DNA of 64,000 nt from Halolamina rubra. GTDB taxonomy: Archaea > Halobacteriota > Halobacteria > Halobacteriales > Haloferacaceae. The notes below the pieces were generated by a model that saw only the letters and a program-made list of their open reading frames with translations, was not told the origin of the DNA and searched no databases. The DNA is taken from contig NZ_BBJN01000005.1 in NCBI RefSeq assembly GCF_000739555.1, positions 24,400 to 88,399 of the forward strand, in the 5' to 3' direction. A program made the translations under genes and the position numbers. Shown here one piece after another: positions 36,370 to 45,746 of this stretch (position 1 is the first letter of the stretch; each line of letters starts with the position of its first letter).

Positions 36370-37200
36370 CTACCCCCCGTCTGCGACGGGGTCGTCCGTC
36401 GACAGCAGGCCGGTCGCCATCAGGCGGCGGACGATGGTGACCAGCCCGTTGTCGAACCCGCGGCCGAACACCGCCTGCTCGTGTTCGGGTCCCCGTTCAC
36501 TCCCCGCGGTGAAGGAGCTCACGAGGATCGCCTGCCGGTCGACCAGCAGGAGTCGGCTGATCTCGGTGTGGTCCCCCGTCGTCGAGGACTGCTTCAGCCA
36601 CTCCAGCCCGGAGACGAACACCTCCACGCCCGGGAGCTGATCCCTGATCGTCGACTGCAGCGGTTCGGAGACCGTCCCGACGATGACGCTCACCCCCCGT
36701 TCCTGTGCGGTCTGTAGCGTCTCGGCGAGTTCGGGGGTGAACACGCGATCGTGACCGACCACGAGCACGACCTCCTCGTTCGCGCCCTGGATCAGCTGGT
36801 GGGATCGGCTCGCGATCCCCTGCTCGCCGGTCATCGCCCACACCTCGTGGGTGACCTCCTCGGTCGACTCGTCCTCGGGGGGTTCGAGCGCGCCGAGCGT
36901 CGCCCGGAGCGACTCGGTGCGATCGACGTACTCGGCCCGGAGCGTGTCGACGGCCTCGTCGATGCCGACCGCGCGGAACACCTGCGGTTTCGCGTGCTGG
37001 GTCTCGACGAGCCCCTTCGACTCGAGCACCCTGATCGCGTCGTACACCCGCGTGCGCGGCACCTCCGAGATCTCGCTGATCTCCTTGGCCGTGGCGCGGC
37101 CGATTCGCGCGAGCGCGACGAACGATCTCGCCTCGTACTCCTTGAGCCCGAGCTGTTGGAGCAGCTCGACCGCCTGCTGCCGGTCTGATTGGTTCTCCAT
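36370..37200 (-). CDS. TrmB family transcriptional regulator
   Basis: The product is 276 aa. The N-terminal TrmB winged helix reads LLQQLGLKEYEARSFVALAR, ATAKEISEISEVPRTRVYDA and LESKGLVETQ. A TrmB-type C-terminal effector domain follows (GANEEVVLVVGHDRVFT, GVSVIVGTV). Such regulators usually sense sugars. It is divergent from a second TrmB protein at 37470. ATG 37200 is directly before the HTH; a longer start is unlikely. Confidence 0.92.
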   Translation of the reverse strand: MENQSDRQQAVELLQQLGLKEYEARSFVALARIGRATAKEISEISEVPRTRVYDAIRVLESKGLVETQHAKPQVFRAVGIDEAVDTLRAEYVDRTESLRATLGALEPPEDESTEEVTHEVWAMTGEQGIASRSHQLIQGANEEVVLVVGHDRVFTPELAETLQTAQERGVSVIVGTVSEPLQSTIRDQLPGVEVFVSGLEWLKQSSTTGDHTEISRLLLVDRQAILVSSFTAGSERGPEHEQAVFGRGFDNGLVTIVRRLMATGLLSTDDPVADGG

Positions 37201-37469
37201 TAGGTTACTCTCGCGGCGTCGGCGCCCGCCCGCACCCGGGAAACTGCCAGCAGAGCCGTTCACTTAGATAGTGACAGGGAGATGCATAACAGTAGGGGTT
37301 CACACGACAAGAAAACGGGGAGAAAATTCGTTCACTCACTTAATCACAGTACACCTATACGTCCGCCTCCGTAAGGGGCTGGCATCGAGTGGCCGCGCTC
37401 ACTGTCGTCGAGTCTGCCGGCCACGATGCGACTGACGGATCGGTTCGACGGACGGAGGAACGTGACCTG

Positions 37470-38279
37470 ATGGCCAATAACCACCCCGATTCGGCGTGGA
37501 CGACCGCGACCGAGCAGCTGCAGGCGCTCGGGCTGAGCGCCTACGCCGCGCGGACGTTCGTCGCCCTGGTCAGGCTGGGTGACGGCTCCGCGAAGGAGGT
37601 CAGCGAGAACGCCGACGTGCCCCGAACGCGGGTGTACGACGCCGTCGAGGAGCTGGCAGACCTCGGCCTCGTCGACGTCCAGCACTCCTCGCCCAAACGG
37701 TTCTGGGCGGTGTCCACCGAGACCACCGGTCAGCACTTCGACCGCGAGTACAGCCACCGCGTGAACACGCTGACGGACGCGCTCGACCAGCTCTCGACCG
37801 GGACACGGTCGACCGAACAGCGCGGCGTCTGGACGGTCACGGGTCGGGAAACCGTCACCGAACGGATCGACGAGTTCGTCTCGAGCGCCGAGGAGGAGGT
37901 CGTGTACATGACCGTCGACGACCTGCTCACGGAGCGGCTCACCGATAGCCTCGCCGACGCCGCCGACCGCGGCGTCTCGATCCAGCTCGCGGGGATGGCC
38001 GACGGCACCGAGGGCCACTTCGACGACGCGCTCCCGGAGGCGACGTACTTCGAGTCGATCTGGGACTGGGCGGACACGCCAGCCGGGCGCCTCCTGATGG
38101 TCGACCGCGAGAAGACGCTGGTGAGCGTCCTCGTCGACGACGGCGACGCCCCCTCGCGTGCGGAGACCGCCATCTGGGGCTCCGGGAGCGCCAACGGGCT
38201 CGTCGTGGTCCTCAAGGCGATGTTCGCCTGGCAGCTCGACAGAGACCACGACGATGGGGCGGCCGACAATCGGCGATAG
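37470..38279 (+). CDS. TrmB family transcriptional regulator
   Basis: The product is 269 aa and a clear paralogue of the divergent gene: LQALGLSAYAARTFVALVRL, SAKEVSENADVPRTRVYDAV and ELADLGLVDVQ, then an effector domain (SAEEEVVYMTVDDLLTERL). A GGAGGA ribosome-binding site about 11 bp before ATG 37470 decides the start. The 269-bp divergent gap probably carries shared operators. Confidence 0.92.
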   Translation: MANNHPDSAWTTATEQLQALGLSAYAARTFVALVRLGDGSAKEVSENADVPRTRVYDAVEELADLGLVDVQHSSPKRFWAVSTETTGQHFDREYSHRVNTLTDALDQLSTGTRSTEQRGVWTVTGRETVTERIDEFVSSAEEEVVYMTVDDLLTERLTDSLADAADRGVSIQLAGMADGTEGHFDDALPEATYFESIWDWADTPAGRLLMVDREKTLVSVLVDDGDAPSRAETAIWGSGSANGLVVVLKAMFAWQLDRDHDDGAADNRR

Positions 38280-38367
38280 AACTTTACTTCCATGAAACGT
38301 ATCTACGAATCAAGCCGGAAAACCGGGCGCCTGGGCCAGCCCTCCGTATGCAGGTGGTGATCGACCG

Positions 38368-38664
38368 ATGAGTGAGGAAAACGAGGACACTCCAACGGCT
38401 CCCGCGCGGGCGGGACGCGACGAGAACACCGTCCAGTACCAGTGGGACGGCGACGCCACGCCGAGCACCGCCGTCGTCGAGGCGGTCGCCGCCACGACGG
38501 GCCGCGAGCCGGAGGCACTCCCGCCGCTGTACGAGTCTGTCGACGCCGAGGCGATCGACGACCTGTTCTCGGACCCCGACGGGACGGTCCGGCTCTCGTT
38601 CGAGTACGCCGGCGTGACGGTGACGCTCCACGCGGACGGCGTCATCAAAGTCTCGCCGCCGTAG
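38368..38664 (+). CDS. HalOD1 output domain protein
   Basis: The product is 98 aa and matches the haloarchaeal HalOD1 domain: VQYQWDGDATPSTAVVEAVA, LPPLYESVDAEAIDDLFSD and RLSFEYAGVTVTLHADGVI. The domain is found alone or at the C-terminus of haloarchaeal signalling proteins. It converges on the DUF7344 regulator. Confidence 0.9.
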   Translation: MSEENEDTPTAPARAGRDENTVQYQWDGDATPSTAVVEAVAATTGREPEALPPLYESVDAEAIDDLFSDPDGTVRLSFEYAGVTVTLHADGVIKVSPP

Positions 38665-38685
38665 CGGCGACGACGGCCGGCCAGC

Positions 38686-39027
38686 TCAACACCCGCAGAC
38701 GGAGACGTCCTCCCGCTCCGCCGCGATCCGACAGAGGAGCGACGTGGCCTCGTCGAAGTTCGCCCCCGGACCGACGAGATCCCGACGGGAGTCGAGTTCG
38801 ACGACGTTCACGGCCTCGAGCCGCGGCAGGTGGTTGTGGTGGGCTGCGGTCGCCCACTCCGCGTGGGCCGTGTTCGCGCCGTCGACGCGGAAACACGCCT
38901 CGACGAGCGCCTCGACGGACGTTCGGCCCTCGCTCGTGAGCAGCTGGCCGAGGATCCGTCGTCGCTGACTGTCGGCGAGTAAGGTGAGCAACGTGTCGGT
39001 TGATATCGTCGGTGGTGATAGTGCCAT
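38686..39027 (-). CDS. DUF7344-type winged-helix regulator
   Basis: The product is 113 aa. The sequence LLTLLADSQRRRILGQLL, then VEALVEACF and HHNHLPRLEAVNVVELDSRR is the ArsR-like fold of DUF7344 proteins, common beside HalOD1 genes. A TATA-like CACATAAGTG lies about 28 bp before ATG 39027. DNA binding is inferred. Confidence 0.85.
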   Translation of the reverse strand: MALSPPTISTDTLLTLLADSQRRRILGQLLTSEGRTSVEALVEACFRVDGANTAHAEWATAAHHNHLPRLEAVNVVELDSRRDLVGPGANFDEATSLLCRIAAEREDVSVCGC

Positions 39028-39151
39028 TCGGGGAGTAACCTGCCGAGGCACACTTATGTGCCTGCTGACAGTTACGGGTTCGCGGGCACCGTGGATACGT
39101 CTGGTGTTCACTCGAATAATCACGCTCCTCGTCGCGACGCCGAGTGGGAGA

Positions 39152-39200
39152 CCCGCCGCGGCCGAGGGGGGCCTGGGCTCGGGGCCTCGACCGCGGCGGG
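39152..39200. repeat. Strong GC-rich hairpin in a gene-free gap
   Basis: CCCGCCGCGGCCGAGG (39152-39167) pairs with CCTCGACCGCGGCGGG (39185-39200) over 16 bp with one mismatch and a 17-bp loop. The 39028-39375 gap has no gene. The hairpin lies 176 bp past the stop of the zinc-ribbon gene and upstream of the DUF7344 promoter. It may be a terminator or a structural RNA element. Confidence 0.6.
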
Positions 39201-39375
39201 TCCGCTCGATCCGGAATGCAGGTGGGGCGAGGGGGCGGCGAGGGGGAAGCGCCGCCCCGCTCGTCTGGGTCGGGATCGGGGGCGGAATCGAACCGAGACC
39301 GAACCCGGTCCGGTCGATTCCAGTTCTCCCTTGTGGTGGAACCACTATTGTAAGGGAGTCATTTCGGGGGGTGGA

Positions 39376-39528
39376 TCAGTAGTAGTACACCCCGACCTCG
39401 TTCTCGCAGTCCTCACACTGGTGCTCGCCGCCCTGGAGCCGCTGGGTCGTCCCCAGCACGTTCTGGATGTCGTGGGCCGACAGCGGGAGGGCCAGCCGGG
39501 AACCACAGTGGGGGCATTCGATCTGCAT
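39376..39528 (-). CDS. Small zinc-ribbon protein
   Basis: The product is 50 aa: MQIECPHCGSRLALPLS to HQCEDCENEVGVYYY. It has two CxxC knuckles 33-40 residues apart, expected to bind one zinc ion. It lies upstream of nothing on its strand before the hairpin gap, and 52 bp separate it from the DUF1328 gene. Function is unknown. Confidence 0.75.
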   Translation of the reverse strand: MQIECPHCGSRLALPLSAHDIQNVLGTTQRLQGGEHQCEDCENEVGVYYY

Positions 39529-39580
39529 ACCGACGAGAAACGGCGCAGATCCAGTTAGTAAGTCACCCCCTCAACGGTGC

Positions 39581-39778
39581 TCAGAGCACGATCGAGACCA
39601 GCATCAACACCAGGAACACGATGACGAGCCACTTCGCGACGGTCATGCTCAGCCCCGCGACGCCGCGGGCGCCGACGACCCAGGCGACGATCGCGAGCAC
39701 GAGGAACACGACCGCCCACTCGAGGAACTCGCCGCTGAAGAACTGCAGGACCGGCGCCGCGGCTGTGTTAAGGGGCAT
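39581..39778 (-). CDS. DUF1328 (YtjA-like) small membrane protein
   Basis: The product is 65 aa with two hydrophobic helices. The second half GARGVAGLSMTVAKWLVIVF has the GxAGxxxxxAKxL pattern of the DUF1328 family. Members are small stress-associated inner-membrane proteins of unknown function. The start at 39778 gives the family's usual length. Confidence 0.85.
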   Translation of the reverse strand: MPLNTAAAPVLQFFSGEFLEWAVVFLVLAIVAWVVGARGVAGLSMTVAKWLVIVFLVLMLVSIVL

Positions 39779-39990
39779 ACCCCGACTTCGTGGCTGGTCC
39801 TCTTTGTTACCGATCCCGTTGTACGCGCGCTGGTCCCGGCCGCGCCGACACGGCCGACTGTGTGGCACAGTCCGACTGGCTCCAGCCCGGTAGCCTGCGC
39901 CTGTGTCCGGACGCGAGCGGGCTCACACCCCCGGGGCCCGCCGAATTGAGGCCACATAACGAAACCGTCCCTGCCCCAATCATCGACCGA

Positions 39991-41435
39991 ATGAACCGCC
40001 GTCAGTTACTCGGCTATCTCGCGGGCGTCGGCGCCGCCGGCACGGCGGGATGTGGGTTGACGCCGTCACGGCGGGGGCCACGGCCGCCACAGGACCCGGT
40101 GACGACGGGCGATCCGACCGCGACGCCGCGCACGGACTGGGACCCCCGGGAGCGGGTTCGAACGAGCGACCCGTCGACGGTCGCGACTGCGTGGGGCCTG
40201 GACGAGGTCGTCGACCTCGGCGAGTTGGGCGCCGACCGCGAGGCCGGCACGCCGATCGACGAGCTGGTGGCGTCCAACGCCACCGACGGCACGCTGCTGT
40301 ACTTCCCGCCGGGACGCTACCGGATCGACGAGACTGTCTTCGTCGACGGCGACGATCGGATCGGCCTGCTCGGCGACGAGGCCACGATCGTCCCGACCGA
40401 CGGGTTCGCGTCGACGGTCCTGGCGTTCGGCTACCCGGAGCCGTTGGCCGAACTGCTCGTCCGCGGGCTGACGTTCGACTACCGCGCGGAGGACACCGGC
40501 GGCCGGCCGGTGCTGGGCATCGCGGACGACCTAGTGCTGTACCGCGATCTCTCGGTCCGCGGCCCGTCCGACGTTTCGGGTGACATCGTCCGCCTCGACG
40601 TGACCACGCCCGAGGGGATCGGCGTCGTCGACAGGCTCTCGCTCCCCGACGGCTCGCCCGTCCCCAGCGTCACGGGCTGTGAGGTCGGCGACAACAACCA
40701 CGGCGACGTGTCGTTCTACGACTGCCACATCGCGGGGTTCCCGGACAACGGGCTGTACGCCGACCCGCCGGAGGGCTCCATCAACGTGTTCGGCGGCTTC
40801 TTCCGCAACAACGGCGTCGCGGGCGTCCGCATCACCACCAGCGAGCCCAGCCTCGTCCGTGGGGTCCGGGTTCGGTGTGACGACGCCGACGGGGCGGGCG
40901 AGAACATGCGCGGCATCCGCCTCCGCGGCGGCTACGACCACGTCGTCGAGGACTGCGTCGTCGAACTGCTGGACGTGACCAGCAGCGACGGCGCGGTGAC
41001 GATCGCCTCCGAGCTCGCCTCCGCGACGGTCAGGAACTGCCACCTCCACGTCGACGCCGACGGCGTGAACGCGATCCGGGTGAAGAGCCCGAACGCGGAC
41101 GCGGACGACGCCGTCCGGGGGGGCCGTTCCGGTTCGAGAACATCCGGATCACCGGCGACGCCGCCGGCGGCGCCGCGATACAGGCGGCCGACCGCCGCGG
41201 CTGTACGTTCAGCAACCTCCAGATCCACCAGTCCGGCGACGATCGGGACGGCATCGTCACCACGAACGTCGAGGGGGAGCTGCTCGACACGTGTATCTCC
41301 GTCACTAACGACCCGCTCTCGCTGCGCAACTCACAGATCGAGCGCCGCAACGTCCGGGTCGGCGACGACCCCGAGACCGAACGCTGCGGGACGGATCGCC
41401 CGCCCGCCGACGGCACGCCGACGCCGCCGGAGTGA
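39991..41435 (+). pseudogene. Tat lipoprotein with right-handed beta-helix, one-base frameshift
   Basis: The N-terminus MNRRQLLGYLAGVGAAGTAG is followed by Cys, a Tat signal with a lipobox. The protein then has a pectate-lyase-like beta-helix (TLLYFPPGRYRIDETVFVDG, EVGDNNHGDVSFYDCHIAGF, IRLRGGYDHVVEDCVVELLD). After the G run at 41117-41123 the frame must shift to give GPFRFENIRITGDAAGGAAI, then FSNLQIHQSGDDRDGIV, ending at TGA 41435. The length is 3n+2, so one missing G (eight to seven) explains it. A cell-surface anchor role in glycan processing is inferred. Confidence 0.82.
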
Positions 41436-41681
41436 GGATCGCCGCCGCCCCCAGTTGCGACCGTAACCCGGTCAATAACCCCGTAACACCGTCATAACCC
41501 GCCGAAAGCGCGTCTATAACTTTGGGTCGGTCGGCGGCACCCTCTCGTAGCCGCCACCGGCGGAACCGACCATGTTCCACGCCCAATCTCCAGCCGACCA
41601 CCGTCCCGGACCGTCCGACCAACCGCCAGAAGTCAGGGGGCTCCCCCGACGCAGTCGTGCCCTCGCGGGGGGTGGGCGCCG

Positions 41682-42251
41682 ATGACCGACGCCGGCACCG
41701 ACGCCGACGGCGAGATCCACCCCGGCGCCACCCTCGGCAGCGCCGACGGCGGCCCCACCATCGGTCGCGACCCGACGATCCGGAGCCACTCGGTCATCTA
41801 CGGCGACGTGGAGATCGGCGACCGGTTCGTCACCGGCCACGGCGCGGTCGTGCGCGAGGGCTCCGTGCTCGGCGACGACGTGCTCGTCGGCACCCACGCC
41901 GTCGTCGACGGCGACTGCCGGCTCGGCGACGACGTCTCCCTCCAGACGGGGGTGTACCTCCCGCGGAACACGACGCTGGGCGACCGTGTGTTCCTCGGCC
42001 CCCACGCCGTGCTCACCAACGACCCCTACCCGCTGCGCGAGGAGGCCCCGCTCGAGGGGCCGACGATCGGCGACGACGCCTCCATCGGCGCCAACGCGAC
42101 GATCCTGCCGGGCGTCAGCGTCGGCGAGCGCGCGTTCGTCGCCGCCAACGCCGTCGTCACCGAGGACGTGCCGCCGGAGACGCTCGCGGTCGGCGCGCCC
42201 GCCGAACACCGGCCGCTGCCCGAGCGGCTCCAGGGGGGGAACGACGCGTGA
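41682..42251 (+). CDS. LbH (hexapeptide-repeat) N-acetyltransferase, WbpD-like
   Basis: The product is 189 aa. Left-handed beta-helix hexapeptides run through most of it (IGRDPTIRSHSVIYGDVEIG, VLVGTHAVVDGDCRLGDD, FLGPHAVLTNDPYP, ATILPGVSVGERAFVAANAV) and end in the ETLAVGAPAE cap. This is the WbpD/WlbB type that acetylates a UDP-3-amino sugar with acetyl-CoA. It is the first gene of a coupled operon (its stop overlaps the next start as GTGA at 42248). The aminotransferase, oxidoreductase and dehydrogenase downstream support a UDP-diacetamido-uronic-acid pathway. Confidence 0.85.
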   Translation: MTDAGTDADGEIHPGATLGSADGGPTIGRDPTIRSHSVIYGDVEIGDRFVTGHGAVVREGSVLGDDVLVGTHAVVDGDCRLGDDVSLQTGVYLPRNTTLGDRVFLGPHAVLTNDPYPLREEAPLEGPTIGDDASIGANATILPGVSVGERAFVAANAVVTEDVPPETLAVGAPAEHRPLPERLQGGNDA

Positions 42252-43366
42252 TCCCGATCGCCGACCCCGACGTGGGCGAGGCCGAGACCGCGGCCGTCCG
42301 CGACGTGATCGAGGGCGGTCAGCTCGCTGACGGGCCCGAAGTCCGACGGTTCGAGGACGCGTTCGCGGCGCTCTGTGGCACCGAGTACGCCGTCGCGACG
42401 ACCAACGGGACGACCGCGCTGCACGCCACGTTCGAGGCGCTCGGCGTCGGCGAGGGCGACGCCGTCGTCACGACGCCGTTCTCCTTCGTCGCGAGCGCGA
42501 ACGCTGTCCGGCTGGCCGGCGCCGAGCCGGTGTTCGCCGACGTGGACCCCGAGACGCTGACGATCGACCCCAGCGAAGTCGCCGATATCCTGGCCGAGCG
42601 CGACGACGTGGCCGCGGTGCTCCCGGTCCACCTGTACGGCCTGCCCGCGGAGATGGACCGCCTGCGGGCGCTCGCGGACGCCCACGACGTGGCGCTGGTC
42701 GAGGACGCCGCCCAGGCCCACGGCGCGCGCTACCAGGGCGAGGTCGTCGGCTCGCTCGGCGACGCCGGCTGCTTCTCGTTCTACCCGACGAAGAACGCCA
42801 CCAGCGCGGAGGGCGGGATGGTCACCACCGACGACCCCGAACTCGCCGAGCGCGTGCGCCGGTTCTGCGACCACGGCCGGACTGCGGGCTACGAGCACGC
42901 GGAGGTAGGTCACAACTTCCGGCTGACGAGCGTCTGTGCCGCCATCGGTCGGGTACAGCTCGACCGGCTGCCGTCGTTCAACCTCGCGCGCCGGGGGAAC
43001 GCCGCCTACCTCAACGACCGGCTCGCCGACGCCGCCGTCGAGACCCCCGCGGAGCCGCGAGGCGTCCGCCCGGTGTACCACCAGTACACGGTCCGCACCG
43101 ACGAGCGCGACGCGCTCGCGGCCCACCTCGAGCAGCAGGGCGTGGGCTCGAAAGTGTACTACCCGATCCCGATCCACCAGCAGCCGGCCTACGCCGAGTA
43201 CGACGCCGACGCGCCCGTGGCCGAGCGGGCGGCCGAGCGCGTGCTCTCGCTCCCCGTCCACCCGGGGCTGTCGGTCGCGGAGATCCGGCAGGTCGCCCGC
43301 GCGGTCGAGACGTTCGAGCCGGCCGTCGACGCGGCCACGCCGGAGCCGGAGGTGATGGACCCGTGA
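42248..43366 (+). CDS. DegT/DnrJ/EryC1/StrS sugar aminotransferase, WbpE-like
   Basis: The product is 372 aa, PLP-dependent, and transfers an amino group from Glu to a UDP-ketosugar. Key motifs are the PLP-phosphate site TTNGTTALHATFEALGVGEG, LVEDAAQAHGARYQG with the PLP-interacting Asp, and the Schiff-base Lys in FYPTKNATSAEGGMV. It starts GTG at 42248, overlapping the acetyltransferase stop, and ends overlapping the oxidoreductase start (43363). In P. aeruginosa WbpE works with WbpB, and the same pairing is seen here. Confidence 0.92.
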   Translation: MIPIADPDVGEAETAAVRDVIEGGQLADGPEVRRFEDAFAALCGTEYAVATTNGTTALHATFEALGVGEGDAVVTTPFSFVASANAVRLAGAEPVFADVDPETLTIDPSEVADILAERDDVAAVLPVHLYGLPAEMDRLRALADAHDVALVEDAAQAHGARYQGEVVGSLGDAGCFSFYPTKNATSAEGGMVTTDDPELAERVRRFCDHGRTAGYEHAEVGHNFRLTSVCAAIGRVQLDRLPSFNLARRGNAAYLNDRLADAAVETPAEPRGVRPVYHQYTVRTDERDALAAHLEQQGVGSKVYYPIPIHQQPAYAEYDADAPVAERAAERVLSLPVHPGLSVAEIRQVARAVETFEPAVDAATPEPEVMDP

Positions 43367-44331
43367 GCGACCCGCTCCGGACCGGCGTCGTCGGCGTCGG
43401 GAGCATGGGCCGCAACCACGCCCGGGTGTACCAGGAGCTCCCGAACAGCGAGCTCGTCGGCATCGCCGACGCCGACGTGAGCGCGGCCGCGGCCGCGGCG
43501 ACGGAGTTCGAGACGGCGATCTACGAGGCGCCGGACCTGCTGGAGGTGGTCGACGCCGTCTCAGTCGCCGTCCCCACGCGGGTCCACGCGTCGCTCGTGC
43601 GGGACTGCATCGACGCCGGCGTCGACGTGCTCGTCGAGAAGCCGTTCGTCGACGACCCCGCGGTCGGCCGCGAACTCGCCGCCGACGCGGCCGAGGCGGG
43701 CGTCACGATCCAGGTCGGCCACATCGAGCGGTTCAACCCGGCCGTCCAGACGCTCCTGCGGGCGTTTCAGGACCTCTCGGTCGTCGCCGTCACGGGCGAG
43801 CGACTGGGCCCGCCCGTCGAGCGCGACATCGAGGCCAACGTCGTGTTCGACCTGATGATCCACGACATCGACCTGCTCTGTACGCTGCTCGACGCCGAGC
43901 CGACGCTCGTCTCCGCCGCGGGCGCGGGCGACGGCGAGTACGCGACGGCGACGTGGGCGAGCGACGGCGCCGTCGCCTCGCTCACGGCCAGCCGGCTCAC
44001 CCAGGAGCGCGTGCGCCGGCTGACCGTCACCGCCGAGGAGTGCCGGGTCGTGGTCGACCTGCTCGACCAGACCGTCGAGGTCCACCGCCGCTCCCGGCCC
44101 GAGTACGTCGCCGCCGACGGCGACGTGCGCCACCGGATCGAGAGCGTGATCGAGCGCCCGTTCGTCGAGAGCGGCGAGCCGCTGAAGGAGGAGCTCTCGG
44201 CGTTCCTCGACGCCGCTGCCAACGGCACGGCGCCGGCGGTCACCGCCGAGGACGGTATCCGCGCGGTCGAACTCGCCAAGCGGGTGTCCGCGCTCGTCGA
44301 CGAGCGGGCGACGACGGAGGTGTCGCAGTGA
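43363..44331 (+). CDS. Gfo/Idh/MocA family oxidoreductase, WbpB-like
   Basis: The product is 322 aa. The Rossmann NAD motif GVVGVGSMGRNHARVY is at the N-terminus, followed by the family's catalytic-Lys motif DVLVEKPFVDD and IQVGHIERFNPA. In the Wbp pathway this enzyme oxidises the sugar C3 to a ketone for the aminotransferase. Both ends overlap neighbours by GTGA (43363 and 44328), giving tight translational coupling. Other sugar substrates are possible. Confidence 0.9.
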   Translation: MSDPLRTGVVGVGSMGRNHARVYQELPNSELVGIADADVSAAAAAATEFETAIYEAPDLLEVVDAVSVAVPTRVHASLVRDCIDAGVDVLVEKPFVDDPAVGRELAADAAEAGVTIQVGHIERFNPAVQTLLRAFQDLSVVAVTGERLGPPVERDIEANVVFDLMIHDIDLLCTLLDAEPTLVSAAGAGDGEYATATWASDGAVASLTASRLTQERVRRLTVTAEECRVVVDLLDQTVEVHRRSRPEYVAADGDVRHRIESVIERPFVESGEPLKEELSAFLDAAANGTAPAVTAEDGIRAVELAKRVSALVDERATTEVSQ

Positions 44332-45746
44332 CACCCTCGCTGTACGACACGCTCGCGTCGCCCGCCCGCCAGCGCGAGCAGTTCCGCGCGGGCGAGATCC
44401 CCGTGGCGGTGTACGGCCTCGGGAAGATGGGGCTCCCGCTCGCGGCGGTGTACGCCGAGCACACGGGCGCCGTCACAGGCGTCGACATCGACGAGCAGGT
44501 GGTCGAGCGCGTCAACGCCGGCGACTGCCCGGTGCAGGGCGAGCCCGGGCTCGACTCGCTGGTCGAGTCGCTCGCGGCCGAGGGCGCGCTGACGGCCACA
44601 ACCAACGCCGCGACCGCGGCCCGGGACGCCGCGATCCACGTCGTGATGGTGCCGACGCTGATCGACGACGCGAACGACCCCGACCTCTCCGCGGTCGAGG
44701 CCGTCGTCGACGAGATCGCCGGAGGGCTGCTGCCGGGCGATCTGGTCGTGCTGGAGTCGACGCTCCCCCCGCGGGCGACCGCGGACGTGATCCACCCGAC
44801 GCTGGTTGCGGAGAGCGACCTCGCCCCGGGGACGTTCGGCGTCGCGGTCTGCCCGGAACGGACCTCCAGCGGGCGCGCGCTGGCGGACATCCGCGGCACC
44901 CACCCGAAAGTCGTCGGCGGCGTCGACGCCGAGAGCGGCCGCGTCGCGGAGCTGGTGTACGACGAGCTGGTCGACAACGAGATCGTCCGCGTCGACGACG
45001 CCACGACCGCGGAGGCGGTGAAGGTGTTCGAGGGGCTCTACCGCGACGCCAACATCGCGCTGGCGAACGACCTCGCGCGGCTGACCGACGAGCTGGGGAT
45101 CGACGTGCGGGAGGCCATCGACGCCGCGAACACCCAGCCGTACTGCGAGATCCACACCCCCGGCCCCGGCGTCGGCGGCCACTGCATCCCGTACTACCCG
45201 TACTTCGTGCTCAACTGGCTCGACGCCGACGTGCCGACGCTGTCGACGGCCCGCGCCGTCAACGACGGGATGCCGGCGTTCGTCGTCGACCGCGTTGCCG
45301 AGGGGCTGGCGGCGACGGCGACCGTCGACGACGCCGTGGGGCTCGCCGACGGCGGCGCCGAAACGAGCGACGCGGCGGATGCGTCCCCCGAGGACGCGTT
45401 CGACGACGCCACGGTCGCCGTCCTCGGCCTCACCTACCGCGCCGGGGTCCGTGAGACCCGCGCGAGCCCGGGGATCGACATCTGCGAGGAACTGGCCGAC
45501 CGCGGCGCGAGCGTGCTCGCGGCCGACCCGCTGGTAGACGCCGCGGGCGTCCCGGCGACGGACGTGACGGTCGCGGACCTGCCCGAGCGTGCGCCCGACG
45601 CGGTCGTGCTCGCGACCGCCCACGACGCGTTCGACGCGGTGGACTGGGCGGCGCTGCCGCCGGCGGTCGTCGTCGACGGCCGGGACGTGCTCGACCTCGC
45701 TGCCACCGAGCACCGGCAGTACACGGTGGGCCGCGGATGGTCGTGA
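44328..45746 (+). CDS. Nucleotide-sugar dehydrogenase (UDP-GlcNAc/ManNAc 6-dehydrogenase type, WbpA/WecC-like)
   Basis: The product is 472 aa. The N-terminal NAD domain opens VAVYGLGKMGLPLAAVYAEH. The substrate-binding dimer domain follows with the catalytic Cys motif GPGVGGHCIPYYP, and the C-terminal UDP-binding domain contains VAVLGLTYRAGVRETRASPG. It oxidises C6 of a UDP-HexNAc to the uronic acid with two NAD+. It is the fourth gene of the coupled operon and fills the WbpA place. UDP-ManNAc dehydrogenase is the main alternative. Confidence 0.92.
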   Translation: MTPSLYDTLASPARQREQFRAGEIPVAVYGLGKMGLPLAAVYAEHTGAVTGVDIDEQVVERVNAGDCPVQGEPGLDSLVESLAAEGALTATTNAATAARDAAIHVVMVPTLIDDANDPDLSAVEAVVDEIAGGLLPGDLVVLESTLPPRATADVIHPTLVAESDLAPGTFGVAVCPERTSSGRALADIRGTHPKVVGGVDAESGRVAELVYDELVDNEIVRVDDATTAEAVKVFEGLYRDANIALANDLARLTDELGIDVREAIDAANTQPYCEIHTPGPGVGGHCIPYYPYFVLNWLDADVPTLSTARAVNDGMPAFVVDRVAEGLAATATVDDAVGLADGGAETSDAADASPEDAFDDATVAVLGLTYRAGVRETRASPGIDICEELADRGASVLAADPLVDAAGVPATDVTVADLPERAPDAVVLATAHDAFDAVDWAALPPAVVVDGRDVLDLAATEHRQYTVGRGWS

